Positions 25,607 to 35,600 of a stretch of 64,000 bases of DNA are shown here, in pieces; positions within the stretch are counted from its first letter, which is position 1; each line of letters opens with the position of its first letter. Location: the NCBI RefSeq assembly GCF_018156225.1, contig NZ_JAGTAR010000022.1:1-64000 (forward strand), in the 5' to 3' direction. The DNA is from Carboxylicivirga sediminis (GTDB taxonomy: Bacteria; Bacteroidota; Bacteroidia; Bacteroidales; Marinilabiliaceae). The notes beneath the pieces are model-generated. The model made no database searches and had not been told where the DNA came from. It was given only the letters and a program-made list of their open reading frames with translations. A program made the position numbers and the translations under genes.

Positions 25607-26041
25607 CTAATTGTTTATTTGTTGTTTTAAAAAATTATTATAAGATTCATCTGTTTCGAAATTCAAAACAACCCGCCTATCATCTGGATAAGTTTGAATT
25701 CTTGGTCCTGATTTTCTAGGTCGTTCATATTGACAACATGCGTTTAGCTTAGCATAGCTATTATCTCTAGCCTTATATATATCAGTATCATGGCCTGCTT
25801 TGGCTATAGCCTTATGAATTTTATAAATATCCGTCTGCTCGTTATCGAATGAAAATGTCAATACTTTATTTTTTTGATTCCATTCGGCATTTTTCACTCC
25901 TTTTAATTCTTTTATAGTATTTTCAATGCGGTCTTCACACATACCACAGTTACCATAAACATTAGATGTATAAAACATTTCCGATGCCATTGTTAAACCA
26001 GTATTAATTAGCATGGCAAATACAAGGATTTTTATTTTCAT
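25607..26041 (-). CDS. Small periplasmic HMA-domain protein with C-terminal 'DESYNNFL' tail
   Basis: 144 residues. Signal peptide, HMA domain with GNCGMCEDRIENTIKEL, extension AGHDTDIYKARDNSYAKLNA followed by CCQYER. Unlike its neighbours it ends in RRVVLNFETDESYNNFLKQQ, very like the end of the next protein upstream (TVLYFESEESYDNFLVHINN). The two genes have therefore exchanged or share a C-terminal module. Operon position as above. Confidence 0.82.
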   Translation of the reverse strand: MKIKILVFAMLINTGLTMASEMFYTSNVYGNCGMCEDRIENTIKELKGVKNAEWNQKNKVLTFSFDNEQTDIYKIHKAIAKAGHDTDIYKARDNSYAKLNACCQYERPRKSGPRIQTYPDDRRVVLNFETDESYNNFLKQQINN

Positions 26042-26043
26042 AA

Positions 26044-26505
26044 CTAGTTATTTATATGTACTAAAAAATTATCATAGGATTCTTCTGATTCGAAATACAA
26101 TACAGTTCGCTTATCAGAGGGATTAATGTGAATAATAGCTTCTGATTTCTTCAGCCTTTTTCCAGAATATGGATCAGTAGCAAACTGCACATTTCCAATG
26201 TTATAATTCAATCGGTTAAGGCATTTGTCACAACAACCCCAGTAAACATCATTCTGTACAGTTATTGAGCTCATTGCAATCGGTTTCACAAGGTTACTAA
26301 TCATACAAACAACACTATCAGGAACTTCCATACCTTCATATGCTTTGTAAGCATTCTCATATTTAATAGAACGCTTAATACTTGAGTAATAGCCTAGAGA
26401 AATGATAAGCAAGCATGTTATCCCGGAAATAAATAAAAGTCGTTTCTCCTTTTTTGACCAGAGCACATGTCTTTGTTTTTTAATGTGTGATTTATTTCTT
26501 CTCAT
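26044..26505 (-). CDS. Membrane-anchored protein with CxxC metal-like motif
   Basis: 153 residues from the ATG at 26505; a longer frame to 26571 would overlap the upstream gene and starts poorly. A basic N-terminus (MRRNKSHIKKQ) precedes one membrane helix (LLFISGITCLLIISLGYY). The extracytoplasmic part has VYWGCCDKCLNRLNYNI and NVQFATDPYSGKRLKKSEAI, a Cys-rich motif reminiscent of metal or NosL/MerP-like sites, and the ESYDNFL tail shared with the next gene. Function unknown, probably metal handling. Confidence 0.65.
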   Translation of the reverse strand: MRRNKSHIKKQRHVLWSKKEKRLLFISGITCLLIISLGYYSSIKRSIKYENAYKAYEGMEVPDSVVCMISNLVKPIAMSSITVQNDVYWGCCDKCLNRLNYNIGNVQFATDPYSGKRLKKSEAIIHINPSDKRTVLYFESEESYDNFLVHINN

Positions 26506-26515
26506 ATGTCCATAC

Positions 26516-26887
26516 TTAAAATATGCAATTAGAGAAATACATAATGGTACCCGATAGCAGTAGTAGCACACCTATTATTACCTCTTTTGAAGACATCTTA
26601 CTATTCCTGAATAAGAACAGTAATGAAAGTCCTAGAAATAAAACAGTTAATAGCACATCTGCTTTTCCATTCATCAATTCTAACTCTAGTTCTGACCAAT
26701 GAACACAGTAAAGGTTACTGATAAATGAAGCCAAGAGAAGTAATGTACCCAAGTAAAGGTTCCATTTAAACACCTCTTTTATCTTACCTCCAATGGTTCT
26801 TATAGTGAACGCCAAAATGGCAAATAGCATAGAGCTTGCAAGAACGATAGCAGCTGAGAGTTTTATTAAAGAATGAACAGAATACAT
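26516..26887 (-). CDS. Small integral membrane protein
   Basis: 123 residues with four predicted membrane helices (LIKLSAAIVLASSMLFAILA; LYLGTLLLLASFISNLYCV; DVLLTVLFLGLSLLFLF; VIIGVLLLLSGTIMYFSNC). It resembles small DUF-type membrane proteins of metal operons but no family is recognised. It lies 6 bp after the DUF302 gene. Confidence 0.65.
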   Translation of the reverse strand: MYSVHSLIKLSAAIVLASSMLFAILAFTIRTIGGKIKEVFKWNLYLGTLLLLASFISNLYCVHWSELELELMNGKADVLLTVLFLGLSLLFLFRNSKMSSKEVIIGVLLLLSGTIMYFSNCIF

Positions 26888-26893
26888 ACTCCA

Positions 26894-27289
26894 CTATTTT
26901 AGTTTGACGGCTAGTAAACTCATCATTAATTTCTTATTTAATTCTCCTGCTATCAATAAAAGATCTTTATTTTTGATCCCAGACATAGATACAACTGGCT
27001 CTATGACTGAAACTTCAACGAAATCCTTCTCTTTCTCTTGAACCACCACATTACAAGGTAGCATAAGACCGATTTTATCTTCAACATTTACAGCTTTGTG
27101 AGCATATGAAGGATTACAAGCTCCTAATATCAAATATTTTCGAAAATCAACATCTAGTTTCTCTTTGAACTTTTCCTGCATGTTTATCTCCGATAATATA
27201 CCGAAACCTTCGTTTTTCAATGCCTCTTTTACATCATTAACAGTTTCATCAAAGCTTTTTTCTACTGTGATATAATTATAGTACTTCAT
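26894..27289 (-). CDS. DUF302-family protein
   Basis: 131 residues, no signal peptide. The two family blocks are present: YLILGACNPSYAHKAV and IGLMLPCNVVVQEK, with a conserved Cys in each. It is a paralogue of the lipoprotein at 18156 but lacks the export signal, so the pair would act on both sides of the membrane. It follows the Met/His lipoprotein at 27329, the same order as in the other copy. Confidence 0.85.
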   Translation of the reverse strand: MKYYNYITVEKSFDETVNDVKEALKNEGFGILSEINMQEKFKEKLDVDFRKYLILGACNPSYAHKAVNVEDKIGLMLPCNVVVQEKEKDFVEVSVIEPVVSMSGIKNKDLLLIAGELNKKLMMSLLAVKLK

Positions 27290-27328
27290 CTTATTTCAAT
27301 TTAATTTTAAAAACCAGGTGAACTTTAT

Positions 27329-27847
27329 TTAGTGCTTTTGTCCTTTAAACTTTATTTTCCCTTCCGGCATAAGGAAGGTGTATTCAAATGATTGAGATTC
27401 TGGATGGAATCCTCCGAAATGTTCATCTCCGTTCTGGTGTTCATCATCCATATGATGCATCCATTCAGTTTCATCATCGTGCATATCACCCATCATACCG
27501 CCACTCATGTGTCCTTCACCTTTCATATGACCATACATATTAGTGAAATCATCACCTGTCAAACAAACCATAACGCTATCATTGTTATGATAGTAGTCAA
27601 GTACAATTGTTGTATCAAAATCAGTACTGTAACAATGAACCTGGATTTGTCCATCACCCATATGCTTAACATCAGCAGTAGCATCATCACTACCATGCCC
27701 CTCATCCAAAGCAGATTTTAAGTTTGGGTTAGTTAAGCTACCTATGTAGGTACCAGTAAGGTTATCAATTTCCAATTCGTCACTCTTGTCACATGCGAAA
27801 AACGCGAATGTAATAAGAGCCATTACTAATAATTTAGATTGTTTCAT
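27329..27847 (-). CDS. Met/His-rich lipoprotein, likely metal-binding
   Basis: 172 residues. Lipobox LITFAFFAC. A beta domain (GTYIGSLTNPNLKSA, MGDGQIQVHCYSTDF) is followed by MYGHMKGEGHMSGGMMGDMH and MDDEHQNGDEHFGGFHPE, dense in Met, His, Asp. It is a paralogue of the protein at 18889 with the same domain order. Probable periplasm-facing copper/silver chaperone or sink. No ECF promoter element is seen before this copy, so it is likely to be read from the efflux operon instead. Confidence 0.72.
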   Translation of the reverse strand: MKQSKLLVMALITFAFFACDKSDELEIDNLTGTYIGSLTNPNLKSALDEGHGSDDATADVKHMGDGQIQVHCYSTDFDTTIVLDYYHNNDSVMVCLTGDDFTNMYGHMKGEGHMSGGMMGDMHDDETEWMHHMDDEHQNGDEHFGGFHPESQSFEYTFLMPEGKIKFKGQKH

Positions 27848-27886
27848 TTTTCCTTGATTTTTATTTGTTAATATCTCACCTGGTTA

Positions 27887-28411
27887 TTAAAATGAGTAAA
27901 CGAGTGTTTCATCCCCATGACCGATTCGTTCAGAAGAATGTCGATATATCAATAACTTTTTGTTATTTTCTGTATTTATAAATCTGATATCATTGCTGTT
28001 AGGTACTTTTAGCAATACAGCACCTTGCTCATTGATGACATTAATGGTGAAGTCAATCTTTCTAAACTCATCCTCGGGTGTGTCAATATCATCATGTGAT
28101 GTTAGAACAGTGCATGAGTAAATGATTTCCAATAAATCATCTTTATTTAGAGTGTGCATGGAGATATGCTTAATCTCATCCAGAAAATGGTGACGAGGTA
28201 ATGGAAGGTTTATTGATTTCCATAGCGTTTTATCTACATTGTGAAGATTAACTGTTTGCTCCCTTTTATTATAGATTACATACTTCACATTTCCATCTTC
28301 CAATGTCACTGTTTTGTAATCAGAGTCAATCGTTCCTTCATATTTCAATTGACCGTATGATTCAATCATTAGCATTTGAATCAGTACTAAAACAATTATT
28401 GATAGTTTCAT
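27887..28411 (-). CDS. Secreted hypothetical protein
   Basis: 174 residues with a signal peptide ending in IESYGQ. The mature protein is beta-rich (YKTVTLEDGNVKYVIYNKRE, DFTINVINEQGAVLLKV) and has scattered His, but no recognised domain. It lies 11 bp after the AlbA_2 gene in the same operon. Function unknown. Confidence 0.6.
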   Translation of the reverse strand: MKLSIIVLVLIQMLMIESYGQLKYEGTIDSDYKTVTLEDGNVKYVIYNKREQTVNLHNVDKTLWKSINLPLPRHHFLDEIKHISMHTLNKDDLLEIIYSCTVLTSHDDIDTPEDEFRKIDFTINVINEQGAVLLKVPNSNDIRFINTENNKKLLIYRHSSERIGHGDETLVYSF

Positions 28412-28422
28412 AACTCTATATT

Positions 28423-29226
28423 TTAAAGTCTTGAATTTAAATACTCCACCGTCTCGCTTGTGGAGAGGGTTGATGTCAAGTTCCCTGTTCTTAAAAAGAA
28501 TACGGTTGTATTATTCTCTAAAAGATAAACAGGCTGTTTAGAGGGTTCTATTAGAACAGTACAAATCTCTTTATCTCCAATTGAATGAAAAGCAACATGA
28601 ATGTTAGTACAAATGTTTTTTCCAAACGTATTTGCTATTAAAGTCATCAACTTTTTGTGATATCCATCCTTGTCTTTCTTCTTCAAGGTCCAGTAATCAT
28701 TGGCTAAACCTAAAACCTGACCATCTTTACTTACTCCTAATATTATTGTTCCTCCTTTCGCATTAAGAGAGCCAGCAATCGATTTTAACACCTCAAATTC
28801 TATATTTTTAATCGTTTTAACTTGTCGATAGTCATATCGTAGCGATGGAATAAATTCAACAAATTCATTTTCACCATTTGATATCATTGTTGGAATGCTT
28901 TGGTTTAGCAGCATTCGTTTGCTATATATCTTTACTTCTTTTTTTCTAATTGAACTGTAATATTCTCCTGATACATAACCAACTATTAATCCAAGCACTG
29001 CAAAAGCAAAAGCCATTGGCATCATATGACCACTGAATGAGTGTGCAAAACTTGTCACGATGACCGTCCCAAGCTTAATCCATGTAAATGGCTCCTGGTT
29101 CATCTCATACCAATAAATTGTCATACTAATTGGATGTAGAACAAAATATCCAATTAGCAGTCCTATAGCAGAATGGATTAACAATGTGGAATGCCTGCTA
29201 CTCTTCAATAAACTAGCAATTTGCAT
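28423..29226 (-). CDS. Two-helix membrane sensor module fused to AlbA_2 (Schlafen-like) domain
   Basis: 267 residues. The N-terminus has two membrane helices around a His/Met-rich loop (GYFVLHPISMTIY; FSGHMMPMAFAFAVLGLIVG). The C-terminal half is an AlbA_2 domain: GENEFVEFIPSL, then SIAGSLNAKGGTIILGVSKD and DGQVLGLANDY. AlbA_2 domains are putative nucleic-acid/ATP-binding modules often in transcription regulators. The LHPxSM helix unit is shared with the SpoIIE protein at 23746, which suggests a common membrane input. It lies between cusB-like and small metal genes. Confidence 0.75.
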   Translation of the reverse strand: MQIASLLKSSRHSTLLIHSAIGLLIGYFVLHPISMTIYWYEMNQEPFTWIKLGTVIVTSFAHSFSGHMMPMAFAFAVLGLIVGYVSGEYYSSIRKKEVKIYSKRMLLNQSIPTMISNGENEFVEFIPSLRYDYRQVKTIKNIEFEVLKSIAGSLNAKGGTIILGVSKDGQVLGLANDYWTLKKKDKDGYHKKLMTLIANTFGKNICTNIHVAFHSIGDKEICTVLIEPSKQPVYLLENNTTVFFLRTGNLTSTLSTSETVEYLNSRL

Positions 29227-29242
29227 AACACTATGTATTAAA

Positions 29243-29266
29243 CCATCCGGACTAATGCCCGGATGG
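29243..29266. terminator. Hairpin between adaptor gene and AlbA_2 gene
   Basis: CCATCCGG and CCGGATGG form a perfect 8-bp stem with an 8-nt loop. The plus strand is followed by GGTTTTT and the minus strand by TTTAATA. It may end or weaken transcription between the efflux genes and the downstream sensor and chaperone genes. Confidence 0.6.
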
Positions 29267-29275
29267 GGTTTTTAA

Positions 29276-31399
29276 TTACTTTAATCGCTCATACTGACAG
29301 CAGCTGTGTAAAGCATTATAATCTTCATCATCAGCCTTGTATTTATCGGTATCGTGACCGGCTTTAGCTATTGCCTTTTGAATAGCGTCATCTGTAGCAG
29401 GAGCTGAAAAGTCAATATGTATCATTTTAGTTTCTTTATCCCAATGAGCTTTTGCCACACCATCAACCAGCATTGCTGTCGCCTCAATACGGTCTTTGCA
29501 CATGCCACAATTTCCACCAACTGTAAACATGGTGTGCTGCCTCTGTTCGCTGTTTGTTACCTTCTCCAGGCGGGTATATTGGCAACAACCTGGTAATTCA
29601 TTATAAACAGCATCATCGGCCTTGTACTTTTCCGTATCATGACCAACCTTAGCAATAGCCTTTTGTATTTTGTCAGTGCTCATTTTATCTAACTGATGAT
29701 TAAAGTGCAATTGTTGTTTATCGGCATCCCAATTAGCACTAGTTACACCTGACACTGATAAAGCGGCTGTTTCAATTCGCTCTTTACACATATCACAATT
29801 ACCGGCTACTTGAATCATACCATGAGCAATAGTAGCATCGGAAGATGTTTTTGGCATCTCACCTAATCGCTCATACAAGCAACATCCGGGCAATTCATTA
29901 TAGACATTATCATCAGCTTTATGCATTTCTGTATCATGGCCGGCATTGGCAATGGCTTTATGCACATCGTGTAGCTTTACTTTTTCAGGGTCGAACTGGA
30001 CACTTAACATTTTTGAATCCACATCCCAGCTGGCTGAACTGACACCATAGACCGACTTGGCGGCTTTCTCAATACGCGATTGACACATTTCGCAATTTCC
30101 TGCAACAATAAATGTTTCCTTTTTAAGGTTCTTTGAATCAGGTGCATTCATCATGCTTGGCAATCCAACTAACTGGGCAGCTGCATCAATCTTAAAGACG
30201 CCATTGGTGGCTATTTCCTCTCCCGGCTCCAATCCTTCCTTCACCACATAGAAAGCACCTGCTTCCGGGCCCAGAATAATCTCACGGTATAAGAATGTTG
30301 GCGATTCACGCTCCTGAACTTTGGTGTAGACCACGGCTCTTTTACCGGTCCATAGTACCGCTGACTTAGGAATAATAACAGCCTTTTGCCCATTGGCTAT
30401 TTTAGATGTCAGTACACCGTTTGTAAACATTTCAGGTTTTAAGCGAAGTTCCTTATTGTTGATTTCAGCCCGTACTTTAGCCACTCTTGTTTTGGCATCA
30501 ATTATTGGATCAACATAGGTCACCTTGGTTTTGAATTCCTCACCGGGTAAAGCCTGTAAGGTAAAATTCATCTTGTCACCAATTTTTATCCAGGGCAAAT
30601 CTGTTTCATAAGCATCAAATAAAGCCCACAACTTGGTTAAATCAGCCACTTTAAATAAGGTAGTTCCTTCTTTCACATAGTCGCCTAACGCTACGTGTCG
30701 CATAGTAACGGTTCCTGTTATTGGCGACAGAACGTTAAAGTTGACTTCCGGTTCTCCGGAGGCTTCAATTTTATTTATTTGTCTTTCGGATAAGTCCCAT
30801 GCTTTTAGCTTAGCTCTTGCTGCCTGATATAAGGAAGGATTATCCTCTTTAAATTCTGAAGCTTCAATTAACTCGCGTTGGGCACTAACTAAATTAGGCG
30901 AGTAAATAGTTGCTAATTTTTGCCCTTTACGAACTTCCTGTCCGGTAAAATTGACAAACAGCTCTTCGATGCGTCCTCCAAAACGCGCGGTCAGTTCGGC
31001 AATCCGTCGTTCATCCACATGCAATTTTCCCTGCATATAGATTGACTTCTCGGGCTCTCCAAGAGCAACTACAGATGTTTGGATCTCTGCCAGTTTGGCT
31101 GCTGATTCACTCATTACTATTTCATTGGGGTCGGCATTTTCACCTCCCCCCATCGATGACAATGGAATTAAATCCATGGCACAAATTGGGCATAAACCGG
31201 GCTTATCCTGCTTTATTTGAGGGTGCATTGAACATGTCCAGGTGGTGGCTTCTTCTTCGTGATTATGGCCTGCATGTTCATCTCCGGCACCATTTGTATT
31301 ACCGGATGGCGCAATTATCCATCCAATAGCCAGTCCAACGATCAATACGCCAAGGACTAATTTGTAATTGCTTTTTATATTTTGAAATATTTTTTTCAT
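29276..31399 (-). CDS. cusB: CusB-type RND efflux adaptor with three C-terminal HMA domains
   Basis: 707 residues. A membrane anchor (about 13-30) is followed by a heavy-metal-binding zinc-ribbon-like segment (WTCSMHPQIKQDKPGLCPIC, near 53-75) and the barrel-sandwich and beta-barrel adaptor domains (about 110-400). After residue 425 come three consecutive HMA domains with GNCEMC, GNCDMC and GNCGMC, each followed by GHDTExxKAxD and a CCxYxRL motif. Typical CusB has no such tail; E. coli uses a separate CusF metallochaperone, and here the metal carrier seems fused and triplicated. The order on the minus strand is CusA, TolC-like, CusB. Confidence 0.92.
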   Translation of the reverse strand: MKKIFQNIKSNYKLVLGVLIVGLAIGWIIAPSGNTNGAGDEHAGHNHEEEATTWTCSMHPQIKQDKPGLCPICAMDLIPLSSMGGGENADPNEIVMSESAAKLAEIQTSVVALGEPEKSIYMQGKLHVDERRIAELTARFGGRIEELFVNFTGQEVRKGQKLATIYSPNLVSAQRELIEASEFKEDNPSLYQAARAKLKAWDLSERQINKIEASGEPEVNFNVLSPITGTVTMRHVALGDYVKEGTTLFKVADLTKLWALFDAYETDLPWIKIGDKMNFTLQALPGEEFKTKVTYVDPIIDAKTRVAKVRAEINNKELRLKPEMFTNGVLTSKIANGQKAVIIPKSAVLWTGKRAVVYTKVQERESPTFLYREIILGPEAGAFYVVKEGLEPGEEIATNGVFKIDAAAQLVGLPSMMNAPDSKNLKKETFIVAGNCEMCQSRIEKAAKSVYGVSSASWDVDSKMLSVQFDPEKVKLHDVHKAIANAGHDTEMHKADDNVYNELPGCCLYERLGEMPKTSSDATIAHGMIQVAGNCDMCKERIETAALSVSGVTSANWDADKQQLHFNHQLDKMSTDKIQKAIAKVGHDTEKYKADDAVYNELPGCCQYTRLEKVTNSEQRQHTMFTVGGNCGMCKDRIEATAMLVDGVAKAHWDKETKMIHIDFSAPATDDAIQKAIAKAGHDTDKYKADDEDYNALHSCCQYERLK

Positions 31400-31440
31400 T
31401 TCTCTGTAATTAAATCGTTATCATTTGATGACTATTTTCG

Positions 31441-32673
31441 CTATTTACCCATTAGATAATGGATAAAAGCAATGGCGGCCTGCTTATCTGTTCGAGCCTT
31501 TTCCAATTCCAGATTGTATTTTAACAAGCGCCTTTCCATCCGCAAAATTTCCTCAAAATTTTTATTGACATAAGCATATTCTGTTTCCAATAATTTTAAG
31601 GATTTTCGTGCAAGGGTCAGCTGCTTATCAAATAATTCAATTCGACGATGGGCATCCCGATAATCTTTCCAGGAATTCTCAAATACAGTTTCCAGCACAT
31701 TTACTTTATCCGCACGCTCATAATCTTTGGCGGTTTCCAGATAAATAACTTCCTGAACCATGCTCTTGTATTTATTTCGATACAGGGGAATTGTTAATCC
31801 AACCTTTGGGAATGCGATGGCATCCTTACCAGATAAATTATTGTCACCTTTTCCGATTGAGATATAGTCAATACCAAGACTAAAGGTTGGAGCACCTTGT
31901 TTTTTAGCCGCTTGTTTTTTAAAGACCAGCGCACTCTTTTGCAGATCGATGCTCAGGAGTTGGTGATTCTTTAATTGAATAGAATCCAATACTGCCTCCT
32001 TTGTAAAAAGAATATCTGAGGACCACAACTCTTCCGGAAAAGTGATAAGCCTCTTTTCATCTGAATTTAGAAGGTTATTGAATGAGACCTCCAACACCTC
32101 TTGCTTGTCCTTTAAGAGTGCCAGTTGATTTTCCAAATCATAAATCTCCATTTCAATCCGGTATTGGTCTACAGCCGAAACCAAACCTGCTTCAACCTTA
32201 ACTATTGCAAGCTTTTTAAAAGTATTCAGTATCTCTATGTTTTCCAAGGTGATAATAGTGGCCTTGTTGTTGAAATACAGATTATACCAATTTGCCTTAA
32301 CCTCATTAAACAGTTTTGACTTATTTTCTTCAAATACTTCATACAATGCTTTGGCTTCTTCTATACTGGCATTTTCCTTAGCCTTTAATGTTCCAAACCA
32401 TGGAAACATTTGTGTGGCTGATAGCCTAAATTCCTGAGGGCCATTTCTGGTTTCAACAGGTTGTATAAAATAGGCAAAGGCCAATTGCGGATCGGGTAAA
32501 GTGCCGACTTGTGGTGCTTTTTCAAGGGCAGCCAAATATTTGTTGAACGAGGCTTTCAAAGCTGGATTATTCTCTGCGGCCTCCACCAAATAGTGATTGA
32601 GTTCATCCTGTGCCTGAATCACACCTGACAAACCTAATAGCACAAATAATATATAAATCTTAATGCTTTTCAT
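31441..32673 (-). CDS. TolC-family outer membrane efflux protein (CusC-like)
   Basis: 410 residues with a signal peptide ending in VIQAQ. Two long helical repeats of the TolC/OEP family are visible (NHYLVEAAENNPALKASFNK and later NSWKDYRDAHRRIELFDKQL with coiled-coil heptads). It lies 4 bp after the CusA gene and 42 bp before CusB, forming a tripartite exporter from inner membrane to outside. Confidence 0.9.
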   Translation of the reverse strand: MKSIKIYILFVLLGLSGVIQAQDELNHYLVEAAENNPALKASFNKYLAALEKAPQVGTLPDPQLAFAYFIQPVETRNGPQEFRLSATQMFPWFGTLKAKENASIEEAKALYEVFEENKSKLFNEVKANWYNLYFNNKATIITLENIEILNTFKKLAIVKVEAGLVSAVDQYRIEMEIYDLENQLALLKDKQEVLEVSFNNLLNSDEKRLITFPEELWSSDILFTKEAVLDSIQLKNHQLLSIDLQKSALVFKKQAAKKQGAPTFSLGIDYISIGKGDNNLSGKDAIAFPKVGLTIPLYRNKYKSMVQEVIYLETAKDYERADKVNVLETVFENSWKDYRDAHRRIELFDKQLTLARKSLKLLETEYAYVNKNFEEILRMERRLLKYNLELEKARTDKQAAIAFIHYLMGK

Positions 32674-32676
32674 GTC

Positions 32677-35600
32677 TTATGCTTTTTCAGGGTTACTCTT
32701 CTTTACTTTCGCTTCCTGCCACATGCTATATAACACCGGAACCACAAACATGGTTAAGACCTCAATGGTCATACCCCCAAATAAAGGAATGGCCATTGGA
32801 ACCATTATATCAGACCCTTTACCTGTGGAAGTTAATACGGGTAATAGTGCAATAATTGTTGTAGCAGTGGTCATTATGGCAGGGCGTACTCGTTTTGAGC
32901 CTGCTTCCAATACTAAAGCTCTTACTTCTTTTACAGTTCTTGGCTTTCGTTTGTCCTGTAGTTGTTTGATGTAAGTACTGATTAATACACCATCATCAGT
33001 AGCTACACCAAACAGGGCAATAAACCCAACCCAAACCGCAACACTCAGGTTGATGGTGCTTACCTGAAATAGATTGCGCAAACTCATTCCTGCTATAGAA
33101 CCATCCATAAACCAAGGCTGACCGTACAACCAAAGCATGATGAACCCACCGGATAATGCCACAATAATGCCTGAAAAAATCAAACTTGTTGAAATAACTG
33201 ACCTGAACTGGAAGTACAGTATCAGAAAGATGATAATTAAAGATATTGGAATAACTATCATCAGGCGCTTGGTCGCACGTATCTGATTTTCATAGTTCCC
33301 AGTAAATTTATAACTCACCCCGGCAGGTAAAGTAAATTCACCACTTTTCATTTTTTCCTTTAAGTATTCCTGGGCATTTTCAACCACATCCACCTCGGCA
33401 TAGCCTTCTTTTTTATCGAAAATAACATAGCCCACCAGGAAGGTATCCTCACTTTTAATCATCTGAGGGCCTCTCACATAATGTAGAGTCACCAATTCAC
33501 CGAGAGGTATTTGAGCTCCTGAAGGTGTAGGGATTAAAATACGTTGCAAGTCCTCAGGATTGTCTCTGAATTCACGTGCATAACGCAGTCGTACCGGGAA
33601 TCGCTCACGTCCTTCAACAGTAGTAGTCAATGGCATACCACCTATGGCACTTCCAATAACGGCTTGTAGGTTCTGAACTGTCAATCCATAGCGGGCGATA
33701 GCGTCTCTTTCTATTTCCATCTCCAGATAGGGCTTACCTACAACCCGGTCAGCAAAAACAGACATGCCTTGCACTCCTTCAACCTGCTTTAATTGCTTTT
33801 CAAGTTCAAAGCCAACTTTTTCGATACTTTCCAGGTCAGGACCATACACTTTTATACCCATCGGGGCACGCATACCTGTTTGTAACATCACTAAACGTGT
33901 GGAAATAGGCTGCAACTTTGGCGCAGATGTTAGACCTGGTATGGTACTTTTATCGATAATTGCCTGCCAGATATCATCGGGCGATTTTATTTCATCACGC
34001 CATTGCCTGAAATACTCCCCGTTTTTATCTACCGTCAAATCCTCCTTATCAATCAAACGGAATGCTTCTTCCTTCGGATGGTAGGTTGAACCATCTTTCA
34101 GCAGGAAGGCTCCTTCTTTATTGGTTTTAAAGCGCATGCGATGCCCTTTTTCATTCAGTATGTATTCTGGTTTATAGTTGATGACATTCTCATACATAGA
34201 TGTAGGCGCCGGGTCTAGGGCTGAATTTACACGTCCCCATTTACCAACCACCGATTCCACTTCAGGTATAGAGTTCAGCTGTTTATCCAATATGCGGATG
34301 ACCTCCAGGTTTTCTTCAATACCGGAGTGTGGCATCGTTGTTGGCATTAATAAGAACGACCCTTCATCCAATGATGGCATAAACTCTTTGCCAATACCCG
34401 GTAGTTTTTTGTCGAGGTAAGCATAAGAATCGGTATCTTTAATAAACTGGGGCATGAACCCAAACAGCTTGTTAAATCCTTGCCAGCTGGTCATTCCAAA
34501 CAATACTATAAAAATGGGGACAACCAAGAATGCCCATTTATTATCCAAACACCAGTTTAATATGCGCTTGTAGAATACCACCACCATTGATAAACTACCT
34601 AAAACAGTTGTTACGATGGCTATCACAAACAAGAAGTTAGCAAACAGGCTGTTCTGTGCCCCAAGAGGCATCCATGCCTTTGTAAGAAAGAAGACCACCA
34701 CTACAATGGTTATAGCAATATTAATCAGGTTTATCCATTTCTTCTGATGCTCTTTCCAGCGGTAAGATAATAAACCATTGATACCGTATGCAGAAATAGC
34801 CAGGGCAATATAATTACCTGAAACGATTGACAGAATAACCCCGGCTGCAATTATAATGAAGTTACCCAATCGCTGATAGCGCTTTTTATCAATCTTAATG
34901 GAAAAAATTAAGTGCGATAAGGTTGGTATGATAATAAGTCCGATTAGTAAAGCGGAAATCATGGTGAAGGTTTTTGTAAAAGCCAATGGCTTAAACAGTT
35001 TTCCTTCGGCTGCTTCCATAGCAAACACTGGCAGGAAACTAATAATGGTGGTTGATAATGCAGTGATAACAGCACCGGCCACTTCGATGGTCGCCTGGTA
35101 TACCACATTTAACAGTTCCTTTCCGCGCTTTCCTTTGTTTTCAGGCATTTCAATGTGCCGGATGATGTTTTCGACAAAAACCACTCCCACATCAACCATC
35201 ACACCAATGGCAATGGCAATACCTGAAAGGGCTACAATATTGGCATCAACCCCAAACTGCCGCATGGTGATAAAGGTGATAAGAACACCAATTGGTAAGA
35301 GGCTGGAAATAAGAAATGAAGCCCGTAAATTAAAGACTAGTACTATTACTACAAGAATGCTAATTAGTAATTCCAGAGAAATAGCTTCCTCCAATGTTCC
35401 AAGAGTTTCTTTAATTAATCCGGTTCGGTCGTAAAAAGGTACAATTGTTACTTTAGAAACAGTGCCGTCAGCCAATGTTTTTGAAGGCAAGCCAGGCTCA
35501 ATCTCAGCAATCTTGGCCTTCATATTTTCAATGGTCTTAAGTGGGTTGGCTCCATAACGAGCTACCACAACACCACCTACCGCTTCGGCACCACCTTTAT

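Noticed and set aside
34898-35434. 178-residue plus-strand frame over the efflux pump gene
   Set aside because: It is antisense to the conserved cusA coding region, with no promoter or domain of its own.
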